From the NCBI RefSeq assembly GCF_002294725.1, contig NZ_NSFT01000015.1:1-64000 (forward strand): 64,000 nt of DNA, read 5' to 3'. Source of the DNA: Mesorhizobium sp. WSM4313 (GTDB taxonomy: Bacteria > Pseudomonadota > Alphaproteobacteria > Rhizobiales > Rhizobiaceae). The notes under the pieces are model-generated. The model was not told the DNA's origin. It saw only the letters and a program-made list of their open reading frames with translations, and did no database searches. The position numbers and the translations under genes were made by a program. Positions 7,498-16,032 of this stretch are shown one piece after another. Position 1 is the first letter of the stretch; each line of letters begins with the position of its first letter.

Positions 7498-8474
7498 AGC
7501 TTCCGACCGCTTCCCTTGCGCGACCGGGGCCCGCCACCGGGACAATGGCGCCGGGCGGACGTGTCCGCCATTTCTACAAGGCCTACGGGCTGATCGTCAG
7601 TTCAGACCTGGCGTTGCCGGAACTGACGCTGACGGCGCCGGCGACGCCGGACCTGGAGATCGCGGTCGGGCCGATCGACTTTCCCGACGGCGCATCGCAT
7701 GGCGCCACGGGCTTTCGGTTCGAGGCGACCCGCCAATATCTTTCCTGGCAGGCGGTCGGCACCTTCATGATCAGCGACGGCAGGCGGATCGATGTCGATC
7801 CGGCGCCGGGGATCGACGACCCGCTGCTTGCCTTTCCGCTGCTCGGGCCGGTGATGGCTCTTGTCCTGCATCGGCGCGGGCTGCTCGTCCTGCATGCCAG
7901 CGCCATTGCCGTCGGCGGCAAGAGCGTGATCTTCATGGGCGACAAGGGCGCCGGCAAATCGACGACGGCGGGCGCGATGATCCGTGCCGGCCATCGGCTG
8001 ATCACCGACGACGTCGTCGCGCTGGATTTGTCCGACCCTGGACGACCGATGATCCTGCCCGGATTTCCGCAGCTCAAGCTGGCCGCGGATGCGGCCGGCG
8101 CCATTCGCCTCGAGCAGGCGGAAGTGCGCCCGCAGGTGCATCCGCAAATCGACAAGGCGCAGCACCGGCTGCACGACGGATTTGCCACTGTGGCGGTGCC
8201 GGTATCGCGCATCTATGTGCTCGAGCGCGGCGAACGCGCGGCGATCTCGCAGCTTGCCGGTGTCGCCGCGCTGCCGGCGATCATTAAATTCTCATACATC
8301 ACGCGCTTCGGCCGGCAGGCGTTGACCGGCGATCTCGCCGCCGCGCATCTCAGCCAATGCGCTAAGATCGCCGGGCTGATCGGCGTCAACCGCCTCGAAG
8401 TGCCGGCCGGACTCGCCAGGCTCGATGAAGCGGTCGCCGCGATCGAATCCGACCTGGCGTGCGGAACAAGGTGA
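7494..8474 (+). CDS. Lasso peptide kinase K (HPr kinase-like)
   Basis: 326 residues from ATG 7494, which overlaps the cyclase stop (ATGA) and has AAGGAA eight bases upstream. The C-terminal half is an HPr kinase fold: VLHASAIAV before the P-loop GDKGAGKST (149-157), then ITDDVVAL with Asp172-Asp173. It lacks the partners expected for carbon-catabolite HPr kinase. Homologues in paeninodin-type clusters phosphorylate the C-terminal Ser of the precursor, and the precursor here ends in Ser. Phosphorylation of that residue is therefore the likely reaction. Confidence 0.85.
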   Translation: MKLPTASLARPGPATGTMAPGGRVRHFYKAYGLIVSSDLALPELTLTAPATPDLEIAVGPIDFPDGASHGATGFRFEATRQYLSWQAVGTFMISDGRRIDVDPAPGIDDPLLAFPLLGPVMALVLHRRGLLVLHASAIAVGGKSVIFMGDKGAGKSTTAGAMIRAGHRLITDDVVALDLSDPGRPMILPGFPQLKLAADAAGAIRLEQAEVRPQVHPQIDKAQHRLHDGFATVAVPVSRIYVLERGERAAISQLAGVAALPAIIKFSYITRFGRQALTGDLAAAHLSQCAKIAGLIGVNRLEVPAGLARLDEAVAAIESDLACGTR

Positions 8475-8482
8475 GCCAGGGT

Positions 8483-10375
8483 ATGGGCTGGTCCTCGAAG
8501 TTTCGCCTGTCGCTTCTGCGCGATGTCGCCGGTTTCGGCGCCATGGTGGCGCATGTCGGCGGACGGCGCGCGGCGACGGCGCTTGCCTTCCTGATCCTGG
8601 GGAGCCTCACCGAAGGCATTTCGATCCTGCTGCTCGTTCCGCTGCTGCGCCTGATCGGCAAGCCCGACCAGGACTATGCGGTGCGAGTGCCGGAGGCCTT
8701 GCATCGGCTGGTGCCCGGCGGAACGCTGTCGCTCGCGAGCGTGCTCTCACTGCTCGTCGCGCTGGTGGCGCTGCAAGCGATGTTCAACCGCTTCAAGTCG
8801 GTCTACATGGCGCGGTTGCTCTATGACTTCGTCAACCGCGTGCGCATGAACCTGTTCGAGAGCATCGGCAAGGCGCGCTGGGGCGTTTTCACCCGCATCC
8901 GCAGCTCCGATCTGGACCATGCGCTGAACGGCGACGTCGACCGGGTGCAGGTTGCGGCCTTCTCGCTGCTGATGCTGACCCAAGCCACACTGCTCCTGGC
9001 CGGCTATCTCATTGTCTCGCTGTTCATCTCGCCGGTGATGACGTGCTTCGCCATCCTTGTCGGTCTGGTGCTGCTGGTTGCGCTGCAGCCGTTCCGGGCG
9101 CGCGCCAGCGCCTATGGCCGCACGCTGACCGGCAATCGCCAGGACCAATACCGCACGGTCTCCGAGTTCCTCGGCGGCATCAAGGTCGCCAAGAGCCTGA
9201 ACGTCGAGGCAAGCTATTTTGCCGAGCTCGGCGCGACGCTGGACAGGATGAAGGCCGACAACATCGCCTTCGTCCGCAACAGCTCGCTCGGCACCGCTCT
9301 GTTCCAGGTTACGAGCGTGATCGGGCTGAGCCTCTTCATCTATATCGCACTAGTTCGCTTTCACCTGTCGCTGGCCGAGATCGTCGTGCTGCTGCTGGTC
9401 TTCATGCGGGTCGCGCCGCGCTTCATGGACATGCAGCTTCAGACCCAACAGGTGCTGATCAACCTGCCGGCCTATGCTTCGATGCAAAGCCTCCAGGCTC
9501 GCTTCGATGCCGAGCGCGAGCCGGAAGAGAACGTGACCGAAGGCGCAAAGCTGTCGCTTGAGACCGGCCTCAACATCCGCGATGTGGCGTTCGCCTATGG
9601 CGAGGGCGACGGCAAACCGGTGGTCAGCGACATCACCTTCGGTCTACCGGCCGGCAAGGTGACGGCGCTGATCGGCCCTTCGGGTTCCGGCAAGAGCACG
9701 ATCGCCGACATGCTGCTTGGGCTGCTTGAACCCACCCGAGGACGTATTCTGGCCGACGGCGTGGAGATCACAGTGCAGAATCGCAGAGCCTGGCGCGATC
9801 AGGTCGCCTATGTGCCGCAGGATGTGTTCCTGCTGCACGACACGATCGCCGCCAATCTGCGCCTTGCGGCGCCCGAGGCCAGCGACGAAGAATTGTGGGC
9901 GGCCCTGCGAAACGCCCATGCGGCCGATTTCGTGGAGCGGCTGGACTCGCGGCTCGATACGGTGGTGGGCGACCGCGGCGTCCGCCTTTCCGGCGGAGAG
10001 CGGCAGCGCATCGCATTGGCGCGTGCGCTGCTGCGCAAACCCTCACTGCTCATCCTCGACGAGGCGACAAGCGCGCTCGACTGGCAGAATCAGTCGCTGA
10101 TCGCCCAATCAATCGAGGCGCTGCGCGGCCGGATGACGATTTTGACCATCGCGCACCGGCCGTCGATGATCGCCTTCGCCGACTGGGTCGTGGCCATCGA
10201 GAACGGACGCATCGTCGAGGTCGGACAATATCGGCGGTTGAGGGCGAAAGCCGGCAGCCGGCTTGCAAGGATGCTGTCCGGCGAGCAGGCGGAGCGCGAA
10301 AGCGCGCCACCGATCGCGGCCGGGCTGACCTCCGCGCCGGTCGAACGTTCAGTGGAGGCTGCGTCTGGCGCTTAG
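8483..10375 (+). CDS. Lasso peptide ABC exporter D
   Basis: A half-size exporter of about 630 residues. ATG 8483 has AAGGTGAG seven bases upstream; in-frame GTG starts at 8459 and 8471 are alternatives. The N-terminal half holds several membrane spans. The C-terminal nucleotide-binding domain has Walker A GPSGSGKST, signature LSGGERQRIALARALL and Walker B LLILDEATSALD. Such D proteins pump the finished lasso peptide out and give self-immunity. It is the last gene of the A-B1-B2-C-K-D run. Its 3' end overlaps the convergent exoX-like gene by 27 bases. Confidence 0.88.
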   Translation: MGWSSKFRLSLLRDVAGFGAMVAHVGGRRAATALAFLILGSLTEGISILLLVPLLRLIGKPDQDYAVRVPEALHRLVPGGTLSLASVLSLLVALVALQAMFNRFKSVYMARLLYDFVNRVRMNLFESIGKARWGVFTRIRSSDLDHALNGDVDRVQVAAFSLLMLTQATLLLAGYLIVSLFISPVMTCFAILVGLVLLVALQPFRARASAYGRTLTGNRQDQYRTVSEFLGGIKVAKSLNVEASYFAELGATLDRMKADNIAFVRNSSLGTALFQVTSVIGLSLFIYIALVRFHLSLAEIVVLLLVFMRVAPRFMDMQLQTQQVLINLPAYASMQSLQARFDAEREPEENVTEGAKLSLETGLNIRDVAFAYGEGDGKPVVSDITFGLPAGKVTALIGPSGSGKSTIADMLLGLLEPTRGRILADGVEITVQNRRAWRDQVAYVPQDVFLLHDTIAANLRLAAPEASDEELWAALRNAHAADFVERLDSRLDTVVGDRGVRLSGGERQRIALARALLRKPSLLILDEATSALDWQNQSLIAQSIEALRGRMTILTIAHRPSMIAFADWVVAIENGRIVEVGQYRRLRAKAGSRLARMLSGEQAERESAPPIAAGLTSAPVERSVEAASGA

Positions 10376-10621
10376 CTTTTCGCCTTCGGCGACCTTGCTC
10401 AGGATCGGGCCGCGGTCCGCCTCGCGGATCTTGTCGGCCGATGTCGGCGTGGCTCCCCCGATCATGGCAAAGACCAGAAGGAAATAGCCAGCCTGGATAA
10501 TGACGGCGCAGACGATGGTGCGAAGCAGGATGGTTCCCGCCGACGCGCCATCGAAATAGGACCAGCCGATGACGATCGCGAGCGCGAAGATCATACCGAC
10601 GATGAATTTCGGCAAAGACAT
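10349..10621 (-). CDS. exoX: Exopolysaccharide production repressor-like small membrane protein (ExoX/SyrA type)
   Basis: 90 residues from ATG 10621 (MSLPKFIVGM), with AGAGGG ten bases upstream. Two hydrophobic segments (about residues 5-20 and 32-54) flank a short loop, and a charged tail follows. This layout and the sequence fit the exopolysaccharide production repressor family. ExoX lowers succinoglycan output after transcription, in balance with ExoY, and here it stands upstream of and divergent from exoY. The gene overlaps the 3' end of the lasso exporter gene, so antisense contact between the two messages is possible. Confidence 0.7.
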   Translation of the reverse strand: MSLPKFIVGMIFALAIVIGWSYFDGASAGTILLRTIVCAVIIQAGYFLLVFAMIGGATPTSADKIREADRGPILSKVAEGEKLSARRSLH

Positions 10622-11228
10622 GACCGCCGCCCTCTCAACCGAGACGAGCATGCAGAAGCTGCGACTTACCCACCCGCGTAACTCCCCGTTGCGCCAAAGA
10701 GCTCTTTCTGGCTGCCCAATCCGGCCGGTTGCTTCCGACCTTCCTTACCCGTGCAGACTATGACAGGAACAATTTGCGACTCTATTAAGGCCGGCCTGCC
10801 GGAGCAAGGCCGTGCAGGTATGGTTTCCAACGATTTTACGAGATCGACTCTGCCATGCTGCGCCGCACACTCTGGCTCCGAGAGCTATTCAATGAGACGT
10901 CTGCCGCTTCAGTTAAACTCATGACTTTGATTAGTATTTTATGTGAATAACTTACCATTGCGAGTGCTTCCAGCGGCCTGCAACCGCGTTTCTTCTGCAG
11001 CAAAGAATGCACTGTCCAAAAATGGCCCGAAAAGCGGACTACATTTTCCTGGTTTTCTCTCACCTTGTCATAAACGCGCCACAAAGGTGAAAATTTGGGC
11101 AAGGCAGGTTTATTATTTAGTCAATTCATGACGTGAACATTTCAACGCGATGGGAAATTGTGTGTTGCGCTGCAGCATTTTTTTGGTATCTTGCCGTAAA
11201 CCATCCGTTCAACGTATGGAGCTTCTGC
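10622..11228. other. Long divergent intergenic region, exoX-exoY
   Basis: About 600 bp without a convincing gene. It looks more AT-rich than its neighbours and must hold the promoters of exoX and the exoY-exoF run. I see no clear operator, riboswitch or repeat. Short ORFs within it have no ribosome site or recognisable product. GGAG at 11218-11221 is the exoY ribosome site. Confidence 0.5.
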
Positions 11229-11906
11229 ATGAGGGACGTCGCCAAGTCGGCAAATGCGAGTTTTGCGCAGGCCGGCGTTGATTTTCCACCCCCCATCGGC
11301 GGTCTGCTCAAACGCAGTTTCGATGTCGTTGGGTCCCTGGCTGGGCTGATCTTGCTGAGCCCGCTCTTCCTGATGGTCGCGCTGCTGGTCAAGCTTTCGG
11401 ATAATGGTCCGATCTTCTATGGCCACAAGCGTATCGGCCGCGGCGGCAGGATTTTCTCCTGCCTCAAATTCCGCACCATGGTGCCGGATGGCGAGCGCGT
11501 GCTCGCTGCGTATCTGGCGGCCAATCCGGAAGCCAACGCCGAATGGATCGCGACGCGCAAGCTGAAGAACGATCCGCGCGTCACCCGCGTCGGCCAGGTG
11601 CTTCGCAAGCTCAGCCTCGATGAGCTGCCGCAGATCCTCAACATCCTGCAGGGCGACATGAGTCTTGTCGGCCCGCGCCCGGTCGTGCGCGACGAATTGG
11701 AAATCTACGGCAGCGCGGCGGTCTATTACCTGAAGTCGCGCCCTGGTCTCACCGGTCTGTGGCAGGTGAGCGGCCGCAACGACGTATCCTACGACACGCG
11801 CGTCGCCTTCGATCGCCATTATGTCGAGAACTGGTCGTTGTCCGAGGATATTCGCATCATCTTCAAGACTGTTCCTGCCGTGTGGATGTCACGCGGCAGC
11901 TATTGA
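11229..11906 (+). CDS. exoY: Undecaprenyl-phosphate galactose phosphotransferase ExoY
   Basis: 225 residues from ATG 11229 (MRDVAKSANAS), chosen over an upstream GTG because GGAG lies seven bases before it and the length then matches ExoY. One N-terminal membrane span (SFDVVGSLAGLILLSPLFLMVALLV, written in two halves: SFDVVGSLAG, LILLSPLFLM) is followed by the bacterial sugar transferase domain with KFRTM, RKLSLDELPQ and DMSLVGPRPV. ExoY transfers galactose-1-phosphate to undecaprenyl phosphate and so starts the succinoglycan repeat unit. exoF follows 88 bases downstream. Confidence 0.9.
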   Translation: MRDVAKSANASFAQAGVDFPPPIGGLLKRSFDVVGSLAGLILLSPLFLMVALLVKLSDNGPIFYGHKRIGRGGRIFSCLKFRTMVPDGERVLAAYLAANPEANAEWIATRKLKNDPRVTRVGQVLRKLSLDELPQILNILQGDMSLVGPRPVVRDELEIYGSAAVYYLKSRPGLTGLWQVSGRNDVSYDTRVAFDRHYVENWSLSEDIRIIFKTVPAVWMSRGSY

Positions 11907-11994
11907 CCGACGGGCCTGCTCCGCCAGATTCGGGGCAGGCATCCGGCAGTGATCTCATCGGGCGGATGGGGCCAAAGCGAATCGGAAAACGTAT

Positions 11995-13269
11995 TTGACA
12001 AAAGACCTCTTCGGACTGCCCTTCGCATGCAGTCTCATATCCAGGACCACAGCCCGCTTCGGCGGCGTCTTGCTTGCTGCGTTGCTGGTCATGCCGCAGG
12101 TCGCTGCCGCCAGCGACTATCGGCTTGGACCGCTGGACAAGCTCAACATCCGGGTCGCCGAATGGCAGACGGTCGACGGCACGTTCCGCGATTGGTCGGC
12201 CCTAAATGGCGAGTACTCGGTCGGCCCGGGCGGGATGCTCTCGGTGCCGTTCGTCGGCGACATGCAGGCCGCCGGCAAGACGACGGCCGAGATCGCTTCA
12301 GCGATCGGGCTCGCCCTGCAACGAAAGCTGGCGCTGCCCGACAAGCCGGAAGCCTCGGTCGAGATGGCGCAGTTCCGGCCGTTCTACATTTCAGGCGAAG
12401 TCCAGAACCCCGGGCAGTTTCCCTTCGTGCCCGATCTGACCGTGCTCAAGGCAATCAGCATTGCTGGCGGTATCCGGCGCAATGCCGACTATGGTCCGCA
12501 GCTCGAAAAGGATCTGATTACCGCCAAGGGCAGCTATGAGATCTATGACGACCAGCGCTTGCGGCTGATGGTCAAGCGAGCCCGCATCGACGCCGACCTC
12601 GCCGGGAAGACGACTTTCGAGGTGCCTCAGGAAATTCAAGGCGATCCGAGATTGCCGACCATCGTCGCCGACGAAACGGCGATCCTGGTCTCCGACCAGA
12701 AATCGCTGAAGCTGAAGCTCGACGCACTCGACGACCTGAAGGGTGTTCTGCAGTCGGAAATCGAATCGCTGCAAAAGAAGATCGCCAACCAGCAGAAGCA
12801 GGTCGATCTGGCCTCGAAGCAGGCCGACAGCATCGGTCCGCTGGCGCAGAAGGGCCTGGTCGCCAATGCGCGCCTGCTTTCCTCGCAGCAGTCGGTCACC
12901 GACCTGCAGGGCAAGATCCTGGATTATGAGACGGCGATCCTCACCGCCAAGCAGTCGATCAGCAAGGCGGAGCAGGACGCTATTGATGCCCGCAACACAC
13001 TGAGTTCGAGCCTCACCGCCGATCGGCAGCAAACGGAAGCGAACCTTAACGAGGCGGCCTTGAGGGTCGGCATGCAGAAAGGCCTAATCGCACAGGCATC
13101 GGATCCGGCAACGGCTGCCGCCTACACCGGCAATGAAGAGCCAGCCCTGCTCTATTCGCTGGTGCGCGTCGTCGACGGCAAGACCAGCGAGGTCGAAGCC
13201 AAGGAAGACACGCCTATCCTGCCGGGCGACGTGATCAAGGTGAAGCTGGCGCCGACGGCCAGCCAATAA
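11995..13269 (+). CDS. exoF: Polysaccharide export periplasmic protein ExoF
   Basis: 424 residues from a TTG at 11995. A signal peptide is visible (hydrophobic VLLAALLVMPQVAAA then SDYRL). Next comes the poly-export domain (YRLGPLDKLNIRV), an SLBB segment (FYISGEVQNPGQFPFVPDL) and a long coiled-coil region rich in Lys, Gln and Glu (about residues 240-370). ExoF acts with ExoY in starting and exporting succinoglycan and probably spans the periplasm. GGAAAA lies shortly before the TTG. The exoZ-like gene follows after 116 bases. Confidence 0.88.
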   Translation: MTKDLFGLPFACSLISRTTARFGGVLLAALLVMPQVAAASDYRLGPLDKLNIRVAEWQTVDGTFRDWSALNGEYSVGPGGMLSVPFVGDMQAAGKTTAEIASAIGLALQRKLALPDKPEASVEMAQFRPFYISGEVQNPGQFPFVPDLTVLKAISIAGGIRRNADYGPQLEKDLITAKGSYEIYDDQRLRLMVKRARIDADLAGKTTFEVPQEIQGDPRLPTIVADETAILVSDQKSLKLKLDALDDLKGVLQSEIESLQKKIANQQKQVDLASKQADSIGPLAQKGLVANARLLSSQQSVTDLQGKILDYETAILTAKQSISKAEQDAIDARNTLSSSLTADRQQTEANLNEAALRVGMQKGLIAQASDPATAAAYTGNEEPALLYSLVRVVDGKTSEVEAKEDTPILPGDVIKVKLAPTASQ

Positions 13270-13385
13270 CGCCGCCGGCCCGGGTTTGTCCGAAGCGAAC
13301 CGGGAACGGAGGCGGGAGGGACAAGCCAGGCTCGTTCGCGCGCAGCGCGGGCGAGCGATCTGTTTGGACCGCTTGAAGGCATAAC

Positions 13386-14480
13386 ATGCAGCCCGCAGCC
13401 CAGCGTCACGTGTATCTGAACCTCGACGCCATCCGCGGCGTGGCGGCGATCAGCGTCATGCTCTACCATTTCTCGCCATTCCTCGCCGACGGCAAGGTGC
13501 TGCCGTCGAGCTATCTCGCGGTCGATCTGTTCTTCCTGCTCAGCGGCTTCGTCATCGCGCATGCCTATGACCGCAAGATCGAAACCGGCATGGGCTTCGG
13601 CACTTTCGTGGCCATCCGCCTGATCCGACTCTATCCGCTCTATCTAGCCGGCACGCTGCTCGGCTTCTTCTATCTGCTGGTCAAGAACAGACTGATGCCG
13701 GCGGAATACATGCCGCTGTCCGAGATCGGCATGCAGCTGACAACCGGCATGCTGTTCATCCCGCTGGTCAGCGACGCCTATCATACGATCTTTCCTCTCA
13801 ACCCGGCATCGTGGTCGCTGTTCTTCGAGCTCATCGTCAACATCGCCTATGTCGCTGTCTTCGTGCTCTTGTCGCGGCGGGTGCTGACGGGGATCGTCGG
13901 CGCCAGCCTCGTGCTGCTCGTCGTCGCCTCGGTTTTCGCCGGCACGCTCGATTTCGGCATGACCGGCAAGACCATCGTCAGCGGGCTGCCGCGCGTAACC
14001 TTCTCGTTCTTCCTTGGCGTGCTGCTCTGCCGATCGATGGCGCGCTGGCAGGGCAGCTTCGGCTTCCTGCGGCGCGGCTTCTGGGTCGAGGGCGCGATCC
14101 TGCTCACGCTTGCCGTCTTCGCCATCGCCCCGGCTGCCGGCGGCGCGCGCGTTGCCTACGACCTCTGCGCCATCGTCATCGTCTTCCCGATCATGGTGAT
14201 GACCGGCGCGGTGGCGCCGACCGCGCCACGACTGTCAGGCTTCTATGGCTGGCTCGGGCGGATTTCCTATCCGATCTACATCATCCACACGCCGCTGCTG
14301 ATGATCATCGCCGGGGCCGGCAAGGCCTTCTCGATCGATCCGTTCGCATATCATCCCTTATTCGGCATCGTGATGGCGGCGATAGTGGTCGTCATCGCCG
14401 ACATCGCCACGCGCGTCTATGATGAGCCGGTGCGGCGCTTCCTGCAGCGGCAAATGCAGCGCGCCCGGGCCGTGGCTTAG
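13386..14480 (+). CDS. exoZ: Exopolysaccharide O-acetyltransferase, ExoZ-like
   Basis: 364 residues, an acyltransferase 3 family integral membrane protein. The N-terminus has YLNLDAIRGVAAISVMLYHF, with the family's R-G-x-A and catalytic-type His, then about ten hydrophobic segments and a basic tail. In S. meliloti ExoZ acetylates a glucose of the succinoglycan unit. Here the gene lies between exoF and exoQ, different from the S. meliloti order where exoQ comes before exoZ. AAGG lies six bases before the ATG. The acetylation target is inferred from context. Confidence 0.75.
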   Translation: MQPAAQRHVYLNLDAIRGVAAISVMLYHFSPFLADGKVLPSSYLAVDLFFLLSGFVIAHAYDRKIETGMGFGTFVAIRLIRLYPLYLAGTLLGFFYLLVKNRLMPAEYMPLSEIGMQLTTGMLFIPLVSDAYHTIFPLNPASWSLFFELIVNIAYVAVFVLLSRRVLTGIVGASLVLLVVASVFAGTLDFGMTGKTIVSGLPRVTFSFFLGVLLCRSMARWQGSFGFLRRGFWVEGAILLTLAVFAIAPAAGGARVAYDLCAIVIVFPIMVMTGAVAPTAPRLSGFYGWLGRISYPIYIIHTPLLMIIAGAGKAFSIDPFAYHPLFGIVMAAIVVVIADIATRVYDEPVRRFLQRQMQRARAVA

Positions 14481-14498
14481 CGCGGGACAAAAGCCGGT

Positions 14499-15782
14499 AT
14501 GAAGATTCCGAAATCCATCCTGATCGATCCCGATCGCAACGAGACCTACGGCATTTTCGCCGTCGCGGTTTCCACGCTCGCCTTCGCCTACTCGCCCAAT
14601 TTCGGCCAGATCCTGATCCTCGCCTACTACGCCGTCTGGCTGCCGCTGCTGTTCGTCGACTACCGGCGCTTCACCTGGAAACTCTCCAGCGCCTGGCTAC
14701 CCATTCTGCTTGCGGCCTATGTCTGCCTCTCGGTGTTCTGGTCGCAGGCGGCGGGCATCAGCGCGCGCGCGGGGGTGCAATATTCCTCGCATATCGTCTG
14801 CGCCTATGTCGCGGCGCGCACCATCAGCGTGCGCACGCTGGTGGTCGGCTCGCTAATCGGCATCTTCTTCGTGCTGCTCTATTCACTCGGAGTCGGTGGT
14901 TACGCGCTCGACACGATCGACGGCACGGTCAATTTCGTCGGCGCCTTCGGTTCCAAGAACCAGGTCGGCTTCTTCTCTTCGCTCGGCATCTTCTTCTGCC
15001 TGGCGTTCCTTGTCTTCTACCGGCGCAACTGGCTGGGCTTCGTCTGGACCGCGCCGATCATGCTTTTGTCGGTCTATATGCTGGCAATCGCCCATTCGGC
15101 GACGTCGGTGGCCTCGCTGCCGGCGGTGATCGGCATCGTGATGCTGCTCACCATGACCAAGGTGCTGTCGCGACGCTATCGCCGGGTGCTGTTCGTCGTC
15201 GGCGCCGGGGCGCTGGTGACGGGCGTGGTGGCAGCGCTCAACCTCGGGCTGCTGGATGTCGTGCTCGGCATCTTCGGCAAGGATTCGACGCTCACCGGCC
15301 GCACCTATCTGTGGGAACAGGGCTGGAAAGCAGCGCAGCAGCGTCCGCTGCTCGGCTATGGCTATGCCGCCTATTGGGTGCAGGGTTTTGCCGATCCGGA
15401 GCGGCTGTGGGCGGAATTCTATATCTCGACGCGTTCCGGCTTCCACTTCCACAACACCTATGTCGAGACGCTGGTCGAAATCGGCTTCATCGGCGTCACC
15501 TTGCTGGCGCTGGTCATCCTGCGCGCCTTCTACGGCCATGTATCGAAGGTGGTGTTCGGCGGGTGGAGTGCCGATTCGGTGGTGCTTGCCGGCGCGACCG
15601 GGCTGATGCTGATCCGCTCCTTCTTCGAGGTCGAGATGCTCGGCCCCTATTTCATGGCGTCCTTCATCGTTTATTATGGCCTGTTCAAGCTGAACCCATT
15701 GCCGGCTTTCCGGCGCCGCCAGATGGCCGTTGCCGCCGAGGACGAGAGGCCGGCCATCGGCCGCATGCCGGCGCCGACCTGA
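14499..15782 (+). CDS. exoQ: Succinoglycan polymerase ExoQ (Wzy-like)
   Basis: 427 residues with about ten to twelve membrane spans and the O-antigen ligase/polymerase motif region, including LTGRTYLWEQGW and HFHNTYVETLVEIGFIG. ExoQ joins octasaccharide repeat units into high-molecular-weight succinoglycan at the periplasmic face. It starts 18 bases after the exoZ-like stop, so the genes are in one operon. The hydrophilic C-terminal tail (from about residue 400) overlaps an antisense remnant of a fucosyltransferase gene. Confidence 0.85.
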   Translation: MKIPKSILIDPDRNETYGIFAVAVSTLAFAYSPNFGQILILAYYAVWLPLLFVDYRRFTWKLSSAWLPILLAAYVCLSVFWSQAAGISARAGVQYSSHIVCAYVAARTISVRTLVVGSLIGIFFVLLYSLGVGGYALDTIDGTVNFVGAFGSKNQVGFFSSLGIFFCLAFLVFYRRNWLGFVWTAPIMLLSVYMLAIAHSATSVASLPAVIGIVMLLTMTKVLSRRYRRVLFVVGAGALVTGVVAALNLGLLDVVLGIFGKDSTLTGRTYLWEQGWKAAQQRPLLGYGYAAYWVQGFADPERLWAEFYISTRSGFHFHNTYVETLVEIGFIGVTLLALVILRAFYGHVSKVVFGGWSADSVVLAGATGLMLIRSFFEVEMLGPYFMASFIVYYGLFKLNPLPAFRRRQMAVAAEDERPAIGRMPAPT

Positions 15783-15958
15783 GGGGCTTTGGCCTCACGA
15801 AAATTCGGCAAATGGAAAACCACCGCATCGGCCTCGGCAAGCCGTCGCCGGTCGTTGGTCCATTCGACGGGCACTGGACATTGCGGCATGGCCGCAATGT
15901 CGGCCGGTTTGTTGAAGCAGCGCGTCCAGAACAGGATCAGCGGAGTATCAGACGACAT
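15674..15958 (-). pseudogene. Truncated alpha-fucosyltransferase (GT10) N-terminal fragment
   Basis: From ATG 15958 (GGAAGGG four bases upstream) the frame reads MSSDTPLILFWTRCF, then VEWTNDRRRLAEADAVVFHL. This is the N-terminal domain of GT10 alpha-1,3-fucosyltransferases. Similarity ends near 15800, where the frame runs into the antisense of exoQ; the donor-binding C-terminal domain is absent. I read it as the intact beginning of a gene whose remainder was lost. It may point to a once larger sugar-decoration locus beside exoQ. Confidence 0.6.
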
Positions 15959-16032
15959 CGGGCCCTTCCGCTCTGGCAAGGCGCCGTCTCACCCTTATCG
16001 CGGCATCGCGAAAGAACCACGCGGTTCCGCAC

